Source: a virus. Taken from it: DNA of 64,000 nucleotides. Position 1 is the stretch's first letter. Every line of letters starts with the position of its first letter. The DNA lies in the IMG/VR virus record IMGVR_UViG_3300050190_000082, positions 1 to 64,000 of that record; one strand, written 5' to 3'. This document shows positions 43,001-51,028 of the stretch, piece by piece. The notes below the pieces were generated by a model, which was not told the DNA's origin, ran no database searches, and saw only the letters and a list, made by a program, of their open reading frames with translations. Made by a program: the position numbers and the translations under genes.

Positions 43001-43342
43001 AAGCCATTATCAATCAAAGAACAGGTAAAATTTGAGATGGAGTTCCTAGAATACACAGAATACATAAATGAAAGTGCAGGAGAAGGATTTTATATTATCA
43101 CCAAATTTGAAACATACAAAGATAAAACTAAACCATATATAACTATGAGACAAGTAAAAACAGGGATAGATATGAAGACAAAAATTAAAGATGGTAAGAT
43201 TTATGTAGAAAATCCATTCAAACTGTATGATGTTTTAAAAGTAAACTCGTTTAAGACGCAATACAAAACTAAGAACGTAGGGGGTAAATGGATGAAATCA
43301 AATGAACTAGAAGAAATCCTTGTAGGTTATGAAGTATATTAA
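40046..43342 (+). CDS. dnaE: DNA polymerase III alpha subunit, DnaE type
   Basis: TTAGGAGG (40032-40039) fixes TTG 40046 as start; an ATG at 40010 in frame overlaps the nuclease gene. 1098 aa. A PHP domain opens the protein (YHLHDDTSNCNGYADSC, IAFSNHGGMYDW, YIHGIEAYL). The polymerase core has FCRGSVGGSEIAF (about 366) and SLADIDIDFAPEDR (about 405), supplying the catalytic aspartates. HSTGYSMNGYAETRLRTYYPLEF is the usual finger motif. The C-terminal part has a helix-hairpin region and a short OB-like end, without the long tau-binding tail of host enzymes. SPbeta YorL is likewise a DnaE-type polymerase. Replicates the element independently of host PolC. Confidence 0.93.
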   Translation: MDNFTVYHLHDDTSNCNGYADSCSNYKEYIKLAKKQSMKSIAFSNHGGMYDWMKKKQDCDKAGIKYIHGIEAYLCTKFESDERGYHIGLYAKNYEGVLELNSLNSKSTSKGKLDDKTDRRMYYNPRISLEELMNTSENIIVTTACLASILWRKKNDEDDYVLTFLEWMSKNSHRCFLEIQYHIHIQQVEYNMLLWNWSKQYNIPLIAGTDTHSSSKYKAECRKILQISKDSFYGDEDAFDLTWKTFDELVECFKTQNALPEDVWMCAIENTNKLADMVEEFKLDKSFKYPNLYGDNAIDVWKKSIGKKLQYKVVNKIIDVKRIGEYKLKIKEEFSAMKKQNMESFMMFMAELVDYCNKNDIPYGFCRGSVGGSEIAFITDITDVDPLRWNTVFSRFCNAERVSLADIDIDFAPEDRVKVYEFIINRFTPEKTAYISSFLTLKDRGTIDALAKGLKYEDLDEVMGIKNQFDKLFDEYSKIIQEEVNLEELEEVDSKSVDFDYHDVYCNRIRNIKSLTRANNLKKEFQNLKDSNKDLFYYFDGLKGTIIAKGTHPAGIIGSPITLADNLGVYYKNGDESQPVSICAMKAVDSVNFVKFDILGLKAVGIMKDIYKYINSNYLKAHEIDWNDNNVWDNMVTSSVGVFQFEGDYAYSLLKDFKPRFINDMSLVNAALRPSGKSYRDRLIRKELNVNPSEQLDTLLQDNYGYLVYQEDTIKFLTDICGFSGSLADTTRRAIGKKDIVLLTEQLPKILEGYCNKSNKPREEAEEEVKQFLQIIDDSSEYQFGYNHSTGYSMNGYAETRLRTYYPLEFVTAYLNRSENTEDTNRGIALAQQLNIKINPISFGKSVAEYTYDKKENSIYKGIASIKFLNEQVPTELYALAQQKDYVDFIDLLSDIKTTCVNTRQLKILTGLNFFRKFGKNKKLLHIIELFDKLASCKQINFKNISKLNINEKMLQKYSNKTTETLYKELDMMGYIREVIQTFEDKPLSIKEQVKFEMEFLEYTEYINESAGEGFYIITKFETYKDKTKPYITMRQVKTGIDMKTKIKDGKIYVENPFKLYDVLKVNSFKTQYKTKNVGGKWMKSNELEEILVGYEVY

Positions 43343-43370
43343 ATATGTATATTAGAAAGTAGGCGAAACA

Positions 43371-45626
43371 TTGAAAGATAAAAATATAGTGGAGTTTCAA
43401 GGTACTGTAGTGGCTAACCCATACAATACTGAAGATTTCAAAATATATGGGTTAAATGTTGATTACATTAAGTTCCCTAATATTAAGACGAATAAATATG
43501 GCAATGTGAGTCTTATTGGTAATCTACCAGACCTTGAAGATGGTGTTGAGTTTAGTATAAAAGCGGAAGAAACAAACGGTAAGAATGGAATCTCTTATAA
43601 GTTTATTAATATCAAACGAGATAGGCCCAAAACAGAAGCATCAACTAGATTATTCTTACAAAGTATATTAGATAGTAATAGTCATGTTGATGAAGTTATG
43701 CGTGAATATCCAGACATTATTGATAGAGTTATTAATAATCGTCTGGATGATATTGATTTAAAGAAGTTATATAATATTGGCGAATTTCGTTTTGAAGTTA
43801 TTAAACGTAAAATCATTGAAAACTTTGCACTTGCAGAACTCGTTAGTGAGTTTAAAGGATTCATAGAATTCAAAGTATTAAAGATTCTTTATGATAAATA
43901 TGGTTGTATTGAGAAGATATTAGAAAAATTACAAGATAACCCATATATGTGCTTGTGCGGTCTGTCAAGGATTGCTTTTAAAACAGCAGATAAGATACTC
44001 CTAGAGTTTAATAAAGAGTGCATTAACATGAAAGAGAAAGGAGAAAAACCACCTATTGATTTCACTTTTGATCTAGTAACTTCGAGTCAAAGACAGAAAT
44101 CAGCTATTATGTTTTTACTAGGAGAGAATGAGAATGATGGCAATACTAAGATTGATATAAAAACACTTAGAAAACAATCTGAGGCAATAGCTAATAAATG
44201 TATTGAACACTTTGTTGATATTATTAAAAATGATGAGGACATACACTTTGACAAAGATACTCATACTGTTGCATTAGAAGAAACATATGAAACTGAAGAG
44301 TATATTGCTAATAAAATTTTACAAGGTTTGAAGGTAGAGAATAAATGGGATATAGACACGGAGAAATACAAAGTCAATTCTGAAGTAACCCTTACAGATC
44401 AACAGTATCAAGTTCTTCCTATGGTATGTAATTCAAATATATGTATTCTAAATGGTTTCGCCGGATCAGGCAAAAGTCAAACAACTAAATCAATTATAGA
44501 TATGTTAAAAGCTAATAATAAATCATTTATCTTATTAGCTCCTACAGGAAGGGCTGCTAAGGTACTCTCTGAGTTCACGAATGAACCTGCATCTACAATA
44601 CATCGTGGATTAGCTTATATACCTCCAGAATGGGGTTACAATGAAAAATATCCATTGCATTACGATGTAGCATTGGTAGATGAATTTTCTATGTGTGATG
44701 TATTCCTTATGAAACATTTACTTGAAGCAATTAACTTTGATAAAACAAAATTATTAATGATTGGAGATAGTTCACAAATTCCTTCTGTTGGAGCAGGAAA
44801 CGCTTTTTTTGACTTAATAAACTCAAAGTTAATTCCAATTGTTTCACTCACACAGATATTCAGATATGGAGAAGGAGGAGTTCTAACAGTAGCAACAAAA
44901 ACAAGAAATAGTGAAAAGTTTTTATGTGACTCACAAAAACCACAAATATTTGGAGAAGACAAAGGATATGTATTTATACCAACACAACAAGAAAAACTTA
45001 TAAACAATGTAACTAGTTTGTATAAAAAACTATTAGGTTCAGGTACTTTAAAAGAGGATATAATGATATTATCTTCTTATAATGTAGGTGAATATGGTAC
45101 TATTAATATAAATAAACACCTTCAACCTATATCTAATCCCAATGTTCTAAGGGGTGGAATAAATATTCAACTTGGAGATACTAAATTTTATGAAAATGAT
45201 CTAGTAATACAAACTATGAATAATTATAAAGCGAAAAAGTATGATGATGGATGGGCAGATGAAGAAGAAAAAATATTCATTGCAAATGGAGAAATAGGTA
45301 AAATAGTCAAGATAGAGTATGGCAAAGTAATTATACAGTTCGATGAGTTAGTTATTTATACTAAAAGTGATTTGTTAAATGTCAAATTATCATATAGTAT
45401 TAGCACTTTTAAGGCTCAAGGGGGTCAAGCAAAAATAGTCATTCTTATCACTCCTAAAGCACATACATTTATGCTTAATAGTAATTTAATCTACGTAGGT
45501 CAAACTAGATCAAAACAAAAAGTATTTCACTTTGGAGAAATAGAAACAGTTAATAGAGCAATCAAAAAGAAAGCTGACTTCAACAGAAAAACATACCTAA
45601 AAGAATTAGTTACAAATAATATATAA
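43371..45626 (+). CDS. RecD2-like SF1 helicase
   Basis: 751 aa from TTG 43371 (AAAGTAGG upstream). Walker A GFAGSGKS (about 362-369), LLAPTGRAAKVL (Ia), LVDEFSM (II, about 436), LLMIGDSSQIPSVGAGN (III), LTQIFRYGEGG (IV) and a UvrD-like C-terminal segment STFKAQGGQAKIVIL...LIYVGQTRSKQKVFHFG (motifs V-VI). The N-terminal 340 residues include a helix-hairpin-helix region, as in RecD2. Likely 5'-3' helicase for fork repair or recombination. It ends the replication operon. Confidence 0.85.
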   Translation: MKDKNIVEFQGTVVANPYNTEDFKIYGLNVDYIKFPNIKTNKYGNVSLIGNLPDLEDGVEFSIKAEETNGKNGISYKFINIKRDRPKTEASTRLFLQSILDSNSHVDEVMREYPDIIDRVINNRLDDIDLKKLYNIGEFRFEVIKRKIIENFALAELVSEFKGFIEFKVLKILYDKYGCIEKILEKLQDNPYMCLCGLSRIAFKTADKILLEFNKECINMKEKGEKPPIDFTFDLVTSSQRQKSAIMFLLGENENDGNTKIDIKTLRKQSEAIANKCIEHFVDIIKNDEDIHFDKDTHTVALEETYETEEYIANKILQGLKVENKWDIDTEKYKVNSEVTLTDQQYQVLPMVCNSNICILNGFAGSGKSQTTKSIIDMLKANNKSFILLAPTGRAAKVLSEFTNEPASTIHRGLAYIPPEWGYNEKYPLHYDVALVDEFSMCDVFLMKHLLEAINFDKTKLLMIGDSSQIPSVGAGNAFFDLINSKLIPIVSLTQIFRYGEGGVLTVATKTRNSEKFLCDSQKPQIFGEDKGYVFIPTQQEKLINNVTSLYKKLLGSGTLKEDIMILSSYNVGEYGTININKHLQPISNPNVLRGGINIQLGDTKFYENDLVIQTMNNYKAKKYDDGWADEEEKIFIANGEIGKIVKIEYGKVIIQFDELVIYTKSDLLNVKLSYSISTFKAQGGQAKIVILITPKAHTFMLNSNLIYVGQTRSKQKVFHFGEIETVNRAIKKKADFNRKTYLKELVTNNI

Positions 45627-45631
45627 TATAT

Positions 45632-45660
45632 TTGACTTATTATATCCAACATGCTACAAT
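45632..45660 (+). promoter_or_regulatory. Extended -10 promoter upstream of the nrdD region
   Basis: TTGACT (45632-45637), 17 bp, TACAAT (45655-45660) with TG one base before. It drives the small genes and probably nrdD-nrdG-dut. Confidence 0.75.
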
Positions 45661-45721
45661 AGTATACATAAGGATTCCATCCACAAAAACAAATTCTAAA
45701 CGAAAAGAGGTGGATTATCAT

Positions 45722-45769
45722 GTGAATTTACATATTCTCAAATTATACATAAAGGTGGTGATAATGTGA
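45722..45769 (+). CDS. Leader peptide, 15 aa, coupled to the next gene
   Basis: AGAGGTGG then GTG 45722 encodes NLHILKLYIKVVIM and stops at TGA 45767-45769, which overlaps the next gene's GTG (45766). It may serve translational coupling before the nrdD operon. Weak evidence because of its length. Confidence 0.35.
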   Translation: MNLHILKLYIKVVIM

Positions 45770-45930
45770 TATATGACCGTGAATGGCAAGAGTGTAGTAA
45801 AGAGGAGTACAATTTTCGGGATAGAATCAATTTTCGGTATGAAGTATGCGAAGCAAATGATGAAGTTACATATTTTAAGAGGAAAGTTAAAGTAATTACA
45901 TTCTACAATGATAAGGAGCGTGGAGAATAA
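45766..45930 (+). CDS. Hypothetical protein, 54 aa
   Basis: AAAGGTGG then GTG 45766. Charged, Phe/Tyr-rich (EEYNFRDRINFRYEVCEAND). No family recognised. Confidence 0.6.
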   Translation: MIYDREWQECSKEEYNFRDRINFRYEVCEANDEVTYFKRKVKVITFYNDKERGE

Positions 45931-45931
45931 G

Positions 45932-46150
45932 TTGGCCGACCTGTCCATGTGTAAGAATATCAATAATAACTGTCCTAAAGCAAATTCTTGTCATAGATTC
46001 TTAGCAGAGAAAAGTGAAGAACAGATATTTATGAAATTCCATAATATATGCAAGGAATCAAACAATTACAAGTGGTATTGGGAAGAGAAACAAGAGATAA
46101 CTGTAAAAGTAGAAGAACCAATTATTAAGGAAGAAAGTGATACTAATTAA
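45932..46150 (+). CDS. Cys-rich hypothetical protein, 72 aa
   Basis: GTGGAG precedes TTG 45932, 1 bp after the previous stop. MCKNINNNCPKANSCHRF is a Cys cluster of the sort seen in small phage metal-binding proteins; the rest is helical with an acidic tail. Confidence 0.6.
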   Translation: MADLSMCKNINNNCPKANSCHRFLAEKSEEQIFMKFHNICKESNNYKWYWEEKQEITVKVEEPIIKEESDTN

Positions 46151-46325
46151 GATTATGGTTGAGTGTATCCATGAATGTGAAGGGTATATTTTAGGAGAAA
46201 AATATAAAATGATCAGTTGTTCAGGACAATATATTGAGGTTGAAAATTCTACAGGTTTTAGAGAGATTATGTCAGATAAATATTTTAGTGGTGCAGGTAA
46301 AAGATTGAGTAAAAATAATAAATAA
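46137..46325 (+). CDS. Hypothetical protein, 62 aa
   Basis: GTG 46137 (AAGGAAG upstream) or ATG 46155. CIHECEGYILGEKYKMISCSGQYIEVENSTG; SH3-like beta protein. Overlaps the preceding gene. Confidence 0.55.
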   Translation: MILIKIMVECIHECEGYILGEKYKMISCSGQYIEVENSTGFREIMSDKYFSGAGKRLSKNNK

Positions 46326-46347
46326 TATAAAAGAATGGAGATAATAC

Positions 46348-48570
46348 ATGAATAATGTTACAAAAAGAGATGGCAGAATTATCACATTTAATAAGGATAA
46401 GATCACTAACGCAATTAAATTAGCAATGGTTAGGACAGAAAAGGGTATTGATGAAGCATTAGCTGTTGAAATATCAGAAAAAGTAAATAAAATGGACAAA
46501 AAAGAGATGAATGTTGAAGAAATTCAAGATTTAGTAGAACTTAAACTAATGGCAAGCTCAAGGAAAGATGTAGCAAAGGAGTTTATTACATATAGAAATA
46601 AAAGAAGTGAAGTAAGACAAAAAAATACAGAGTTAAATAAGAAGATTGAGAAAATTTTACTCTGTAATAATATTCAAAACTCTAATGCAAATGTTGATGA
46701 ATATTCTTTTGGTGGAAGAAAGTTTGAAAGTGCAGGATTATTACATAAAGATTTTGCAATGAATAATTTACTTAGAAGTGATGTTGCTGAAGCGTTTAAG
46801 GAAAATAGGATTTACATCCATGACTTTGATTCTTATGATATTGGAATGCATAATTGTTTATATATTGATATGGGTAAACTATTAAATGATGGATTTACAA
46901 CTAGAAATGGTGATGTAAGAGGAGCAAATTCAATCGGTAGTGCCATGCAATTAGTAGCAGTTATTTTTCAATGTCAATCGCAGATCCAGTTCGGGGGTGT
47001 AGGTAGTATTCACTTAGATATTGACCTAGCTCCTTTTGTAGCTAAATCTTTTAAAAAATTATTCTGCAAAGGATTGTTTTACTTCGATAGTATTAAAGAC
47101 CCAAAGGAATATATTGTTGCTAGTGAATTAGAAGTTAAATTAGATAATGTAAAATATTTGCAATATAAGTTTCCTAAAGCAACAAATTATGCTTTATTAG
47201 AATTAGATAAAGATGGGTTACAATCTGCTCAAGCAATGTTTCATAATCTAAACACTCTAGAATCTCGTCCAGGTTCACAATTACCTTTTACATCAGTTAA
47301 CTATGGTAGGGATATTACAACAGAAGGAAGGATGGTTTCTGAGTGGCTGTTGAAGGCTAGTATTGATGGTATTGGTAAATATCACACCACAAGTATTTTC
47401 CCTATCAGTATTTTTCAATATAAGAAAGGGACTAATGATGTTGTAGGGACTCCTAATTATGATATAAAAAGATTAGCAATTAAATCAATGTGTAAGAGGA
47501 TTTATCCTAACTGGGTTAATGGTGATTTCAGTAGCAATATTGAAGATGAAAATGATCCAAATACCTTCATGAGTACAATGGGTTGCCGAACTTCCATAGG
47601 GGATGATGTTCATGGATTAGGGTTTTCTAAACTTGGAAGAGGAAATATTTCACCTGTCACAATTGATTTGCCAAAGTTAGGGATTAAACATGGTATTTGT
47701 TTAGGTAATGAATTAGATTTAAAAGGATTCTGGGAAGAATTAGATGAAGTATTAAAACTTACTGTGCAAGCACTAGTCGATAGGTTTTATCATATCTGTA
47801 ATCAATCGGTTAAGTCTGCACCATTCATGTACAAAAATGGAACAGTCGCAGATTCAGAAAGTGCTTTGAAAAATGGTGTATATGAGTCAATGAAACATGG
47901 GACTAATGCAATAGGATATATCGGAGTTGCAGAAATGTGTCAAGCAATGTTTGGAAAGAATCATGCCGAATCTGAAGAAGTAAAGGAATTTGCATTAGAA
48001 GTAATTGTACATATGTGGGAACACGCAAAACAGGCTAATATTGATCACAATTTAAACTTTAGCCTTTATGCAACCCCAGCAGAAAACCTTTGTAAAACAA
48101 TGATGGTAGGACTTAAAGAGGAATTTGGTGTCATTCCTAATGTCACAGAAAAGGATTATCTTACAAATTCTCATCATGTTCCAGTATGGCAGGAAATTTC
48201 AATCTTTGATAAGTTAAAAGTAGAAGCTCCATTCTGTAAATATCCTACTGGTGGTTGCATTACATATGTTGAGTTAGATAGTTCAATTATTCATAATGAA
48301 GAAGCAGTAGAAAAGATTATTGACTATGCAATGGCATTAGATATTCCTTATATGGCATTTAACTTTCCAATTGATTCTTGCTTAGATTGTGGATACCAAA
48401 GTGAATTTAATAATGCTTGCCCTATTTGTATGAGTGAGAATATCCAACAACTACGAAGGGTTACAGGATATCTAAGCACAGACTTTAGAAACTTTAATGA
48501 AGGGAAGAAGCAAGAAATAAATGATAGGGTAAAGCATTCATTGTTTACAGACTTTACAAAAGGTGAATAA
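46348..48570 (+). CDS. nrdD: Anaerobic (class III) ribonucleoside-triphosphate reductase
   Basis: 740 aa. An ATP-cone opens it (VTKRDGRIITFNKDKITNAI, residues 4-90). The catalytic barrel has LESRPGSQLPFTSVNYG and MGCRTSIGDD (about 412). A zinc site near the end is CLDCGYQSEFNNACPIC (about 677). The glycyl-radical loop is RRVTGYLSTDF with the radical Gly at residue 707, followed by the conserved K-x-E-I-x-x-R-V-K-H tail. It reduces NTPs to dNTPs without oxygen, using formate as reductant in known members. Followed directly by its activase gene. Supports an anaerobic host. Confidence 0.95.
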   Translation: MNNVTKRDGRIITFNKDKITNAIKLAMVRTEKGIDEALAVEISEKVNKMDKKEMNVEEIQDLVELKLMASSRKDVAKEFITYRNKRSEVRQKNTELNKKIEKILLCNNIQNSNANVDEYSFGGRKFESAGLLHKDFAMNNLLRSDVAEAFKENRIYIHDFDSYDIGMHNCLYIDMGKLLNDGFTTRNGDVRGANSIGSAMQLVAVIFQCQSQIQFGGVGSIHLDIDLAPFVAKSFKKLFCKGLFYFDSIKDPKEYIVASELEVKLDNVKYLQYKFPKATNYALLELDKDGLQSAQAMFHNLNTLESRPGSQLPFTSVNYGRDITTEGRMVSEWLLKASIDGIGKYHTTSIFPISIFQYKKGTNDVVGTPNYDIKRLAIKSMCKRIYPNWVNGDFSSNIEDENDPNTFMSTMGCRTSIGDDVHGLGFSKLGRGNISPVTIDLPKLGIKHGICLGNELDLKGFWEELDEVLKLTVQALVDRFYHICNQSVKSAPFMYKNGTVADSESALKNGVYESMKHGTNAIGYIGVAEMCQAMFGKNHAESEEVKEFALEVIVHMWEHAKQANIDHNLNFSLYATPAENLCKTMMVGLKEEFGVIPNVTEKDYLTNSHHVPVWQEISIFDKLKVEAPFCKYPTGGCITYVELDSSIIHNEEAVEKIIDYAMALDIPYMAFNFPIDSCLDCGYQSEFNNACPICMSENIQQLRRVTGYLSTDFRNFNEGKKQEINDRVKHSLFTDFTKGE

Positions 48571-49077
48571 ATGCATATAAGTGGACTTGTAAATGAAAGT
48601 TTAGTGGATGGAATAGGGATTAGGACAACCATTTTCATTAGTGGTTGTCGCCACTTCTGTAAAGGATGTCAGAATCCAGAGACACATAATTTTAAGAGAG
48701 GAGTTGAATTTGACGAAGAATTACAATGGAAAGTAATAGACGATATAAGGAATAATCCTCTTATCCAAGGTATTACATTATCGGGTGGAGACCCTATGTT
48801 CTCTGCAAAAGAATTAGTAGAGTTTGTTGAATTTGCTAAAAGTGAACTTAATAATATAAACATATGGTGCTACACTGGATTCACATATGAAATGATTAGA
48901 AGTGGCAATGACGTAGATATGATTGATTTACTTAAACTATGTAATGTTTTGGTTGATGGAAAATTTATATTAGAACAAAAAGATATTACATTATCATTTA
49001 GAGGTAGTGGGAATCAAAGAATTATTGATGTTAAAGAAAGTTTAAAGCAAGGTATTGTTATTAAGTTAATGGATTAA
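48571..49077 (+). CDS. nrdG: Anaerobic ribonucleotide reductase activase (radical SAM)
   Basis: 168 aa, starting on the base after the nrdD stop codon. SGCRHFCKGC has the CxxxCxxC cluster (C26, C30, C33) that binds the 4Fe-4S centre and SAM. GITLSGGDPMF and the C-terminal FRGSGNQRIIDV are typical of NrdG. It generates the glycyl radical on NrdD. Confidence 0.95.
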   Translation: MHISGLVNESLVDGIGIRTTIFISGCRHFCKGCQNPETHNFKRGVEFDEELQWKVIDDIRNNPLIQGITLSGGDPMFSAKELVEFVEFAKSELNNINIWCYTGFTYEMIRSGNDVDMIDLLKLCNVLVDGKFILEQKDITLSFRGSGNQRIIDVKESLKQGIVIKLMD

Positions 49078-49101
49078 ATATAATAAAAGGAGTTTAGATA
49101 A

Positions 49102-49530
49102 ATGAACATTAAAATTAAATACTTCAGTAATGAAATCGAGAAAGTATCAAAAATTACTAATGGTGATTGGATTGATTTACGTTCTGCAATCAATCGTGTT
49201 ATTCCAAAAGGAGAATTTGCTTTAATTCCTCTAGGTGTTGGTATGATACTTCCTGAAGGATATGAGGCTCATATTGTTCCACGCTCAAGTACATATAAAA
49301 ACTTTGGAGTTATTCAAACTAATCATATGGGAGTAGTAGATGAATCATACAAAGGAGACCGAGATCAGTGGTTTTTCCCTGCATTTGCACTAAGAGATAC
49401 TGTAATTAAACTAAATGATAGGATTTGTCAGTTTAGGATTGAAAAGAAAATGCCAGAAGTAGAGTTTGAAGAAGTAGAATCTCTTGAAGATGTAAATCGT
49501 GGTGGATTTGGGAGTACAGGGGAAAATTAA
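49102..49530 (+). CDS. dut: dUTP diphosphatase (dUTPase)
   Basis: 142 aa, AAAAGGAG upstream. All five trimeric-dUTPase motifs are visible: WIDLRSA (I), [11 protein letters not shown] (II), [10 protein letters not shown] (III), RICQFRIEK (IV) and RGGFGSTG (V, P-loop-like tail). Removes dUTP and supplies dUMP for thymidylate synthesis. Follows nrdDG. Confidence 0.94.
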   Translation: MNIKIKYFSNEIEKVSKITNGDWIDLRSAINRVIPKGEFALIPLGVGMILPEGYEAHIVPRSSTYKNFGVIQTNHMGVVDESYKGDRDQWFFPAFALRDTVIKLNDRICQFRIEKKMPEVEFEEVESLEDVNRGGFGSTGEN

Positions 49531-49573
49531 GATCAATATTCCTTTAAAAGTAATATTTTAATGGAAAAGAAAT

Positions 49574-49616
49574 TAGGGCTTTATAATTTAAGTATAAAAT
49601 CAGATATAAAGCCCTA
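49574..49616 (+). terminator. Hairpin after dut
   Basis: TAGGGCTTTAT (49574-49584) pairs with ATAAAGCCCTA (49606-49616), 22-nt loop, no T-run. It overlaps the beginning of repeat copy B, so terminator and control element are fused. Confidence 0.65.
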
Positions 49617-49643
49617 CAACCGTTGGTGCATAAGGGTTTCAGA
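49614..49643 (+). repeat. Intergenic 30-bp element, copy B
   Basis: CTACAA at the left (49614-49619) and AAGGGTTTCAGA at the right (49632-49643), same spacing as copy C. Lies in the 255-bp gap after dut. Confidence 0.6.
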
Positions 49644-49785
49644 GGTTGATTATTAAAATATCCTAAAACACTAGCAAAATGGCTATTTTAAGGTAAATAC
49701 CCATAATAGATTAAAACTTATCTTTTATTCTATAGTAAATCCAACAACAGGAAGGAGGTGACAGAAAAGAAAGGAGAAGAACATA

Positions 49786-49929
49786 ATGGACATATTAATT
49801 AAGTGGTTAACAAAACAAATAAACATTCCTAAAAATTTACATAATGAAAACACCTATATGTGGAGTAAAGGATATAGAAAAGCTTGCTCAGATATTTTAG
49901 AGTTTATAAATAAAATTGAAAATAAGTAA
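49786..49929 (+). CDS. Hypothetical helical protein, 47 aa
   Basis: AAAGGAG then ATG 49786. WLTKQINIPKNLHNENTYMWSKGYRKACSDIL; helical. No family recognised. Confidence 0.6.
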   Translation: MDILIKWLTKQINIPKNLHNENTYMWSKGYRKACSDILEFINKIENK

Positions 49930-49980
49930 GTTCAAATTTTAAAAGAAATTTTAAAGGCAATTAAGAAAGGAATGATAAAA

Positions 49981-50205
49981 ATGAAATTACTCTGTGTTAA
50001 TACAGTAATTATGTCGGTAAGTGGAGAACAGTCATTTACCAAAGGGAAAGAATATAAAAGTTATAAATCTACTCGTAAGGTTGATTATGATATTGAAAAA
50101 GTTATCTGTGCAAAGAATGATCATGGAGAAAGTCATATTATTAAAAATGAACAAAATTCTAGTTTAGATGATTTCTATTATCATAATTTTAAGGAGATAA
50201 AGTAA
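49981..50205 (+). CDS. Hypothetical protein, 74 aa
   Basis: GAAAGGA then ATG 49981 (ATG 49972 in frame is too close to that site). SH3-like start (LLCVNTVIMSVSGEQSFTKGKEYKSY). No family recognised. Confidence 0.6.
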   Translation: MKLLCVNTVIMSVSGEQSFTKGKEYKSYKSTRKVDYDIEKVICAKNDHGESHIIKNEQNSSLDDFYYHNFKEIK

Positions 50206-50229
50206 TAATCTTGGAAATAGAAAGGATGT

Positions 50230-50409
50230 ATTAATATAGAAGATAGACTGGTTACGTTCACAGAGGCTCTATTCGCAAAGAAACTTGGGTTTAAAATTTA
50301 CGGTGTCACTGATAAGGGAACGCCAACAAATTGGAATCCAGAAACTCAAAATATGGTTTCTTGGTACGCAGTAGAAAAAGGCAAATGGTATATCAAAGGT
50401 GGTGAATAA
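50230..50409 (+). CDS. Hypothetical protein, 59 aa, apparent ATT start
   Basis: The frame is open from 50221 to TAA 50407, with no ATG/GTG/TTG near GAAAGGA (50220-50226). ATT 50230 or ATA 50236 would have usable spacing. The protein (LFAKKLGFKIYGVTDKGTPTNWNP...SWYAVEKGKWYI) looks genuine. No family recognised. Confidence 0.5.
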   Translation: MNIEDRLVTFTEALFAKKLGFKIYGVTDKGTPTNWNPETQNMVSWYAVEKGKWYIKGGE

Positions 50410-50490
50410 TAAAAAAGTATTAGGTAAGTATAAATCTAGCTTAGAATAAATAACCATTCAAACCGAAATTTTATTTGGGGGAAGGAGGAC

Positions 50491-50533
50491 GGACAGAAAA
50501 GACCGTGGTGTTCAAATACGGTCTTTTCTGTCC
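50491..50533 (+). ncRNA. Strong 16-bp hairpin behind a consensus ribosome-binding sequence
   Basis: GGACAGAAAAGACCGT (50491-50506) pairs perfectly with ACGGTCTTTTCTGTCC (50518-50533) around an 11-nt loop. GGAAGGAGGAC directly precedes it without a start codon. No T-run follows. Purpose unknown: terminator, processing site or structured RNA. It lies in a 243-bp gap (50410-50652) with no other clear content. Confidence 0.5.
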
Positions 50534-50652
50534 AAAACAGGATAATCTATTTCAGATGTCTTACTTGATAGCGATATTAGTATATCCTATTTAGAACTTT
50601 ATATACAAAGGTAAACAGAACATTTATAAAAAAATATAAGGGAGGAGTAAAA

Positions 50653-50847
50653 ATGATAATAAATAAAATGTTTACAGAGGAACAATATCAAACCTATGCA
50701 AATTTTTTAAATAAAATGGGGCAGGAGAGTCTCCTAGATTATTCTACATATGATGAATCTGAAAACTGGCTAAAAGAAAGTAATATTACTATTGCTATTC
50801 AAAATGCAATGGATGAAAGATTTTCAGTAGAGAATATAGAGCAATAA
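50653..50847 (+). CDS. Hypothetical protein, 64 aa
   Basis: GGGAGGAG then ATG 50653. Helical and acidic (TEEQYQTYANFLNKMGQESLLDY). No family recognised. Confidence 0.6.
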   Translation: MIINKMFTEEQYQTYANFLNKMGQESLLDYSTYDESENWLKESNITIAIQNAMDERFSVENIEQ

Positions 50848-50929
50848 TTCCCTAATATTTGAAAAGAAATGCTAAATTATGTGCCTGAATAAAAAACACA
50901 TTTTATCGTATAGAAAGGAGTAGATAAAA

Positions 50930-51028
50930 ATTACTTTATTTGACACTTTTTGTTTTTGGTTAATTTTGTCTTCTATATATGGGTTACTACTTGCCGTTGG
51001 TATTAAAATGAAAAAGAGAAGTATATGA
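50930..51028 (+). CDS. Small membrane peptide, 32 aa, apparent ATT start
   Basis: AAAGGAG (50914-50920) sits 9 bp before ATT 50930. The frame reads FCFWLILSSIYGLLLAVGIKM and a basic tail, one membrane segment, and its stop overlaps the next ATG (ATGA at 51025). No usual start codon lies near the ribosome site. Confidence 0.5.
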   Translation: MTLFDTFCFWLILSSIYGLLLAVGIKMKKRSI

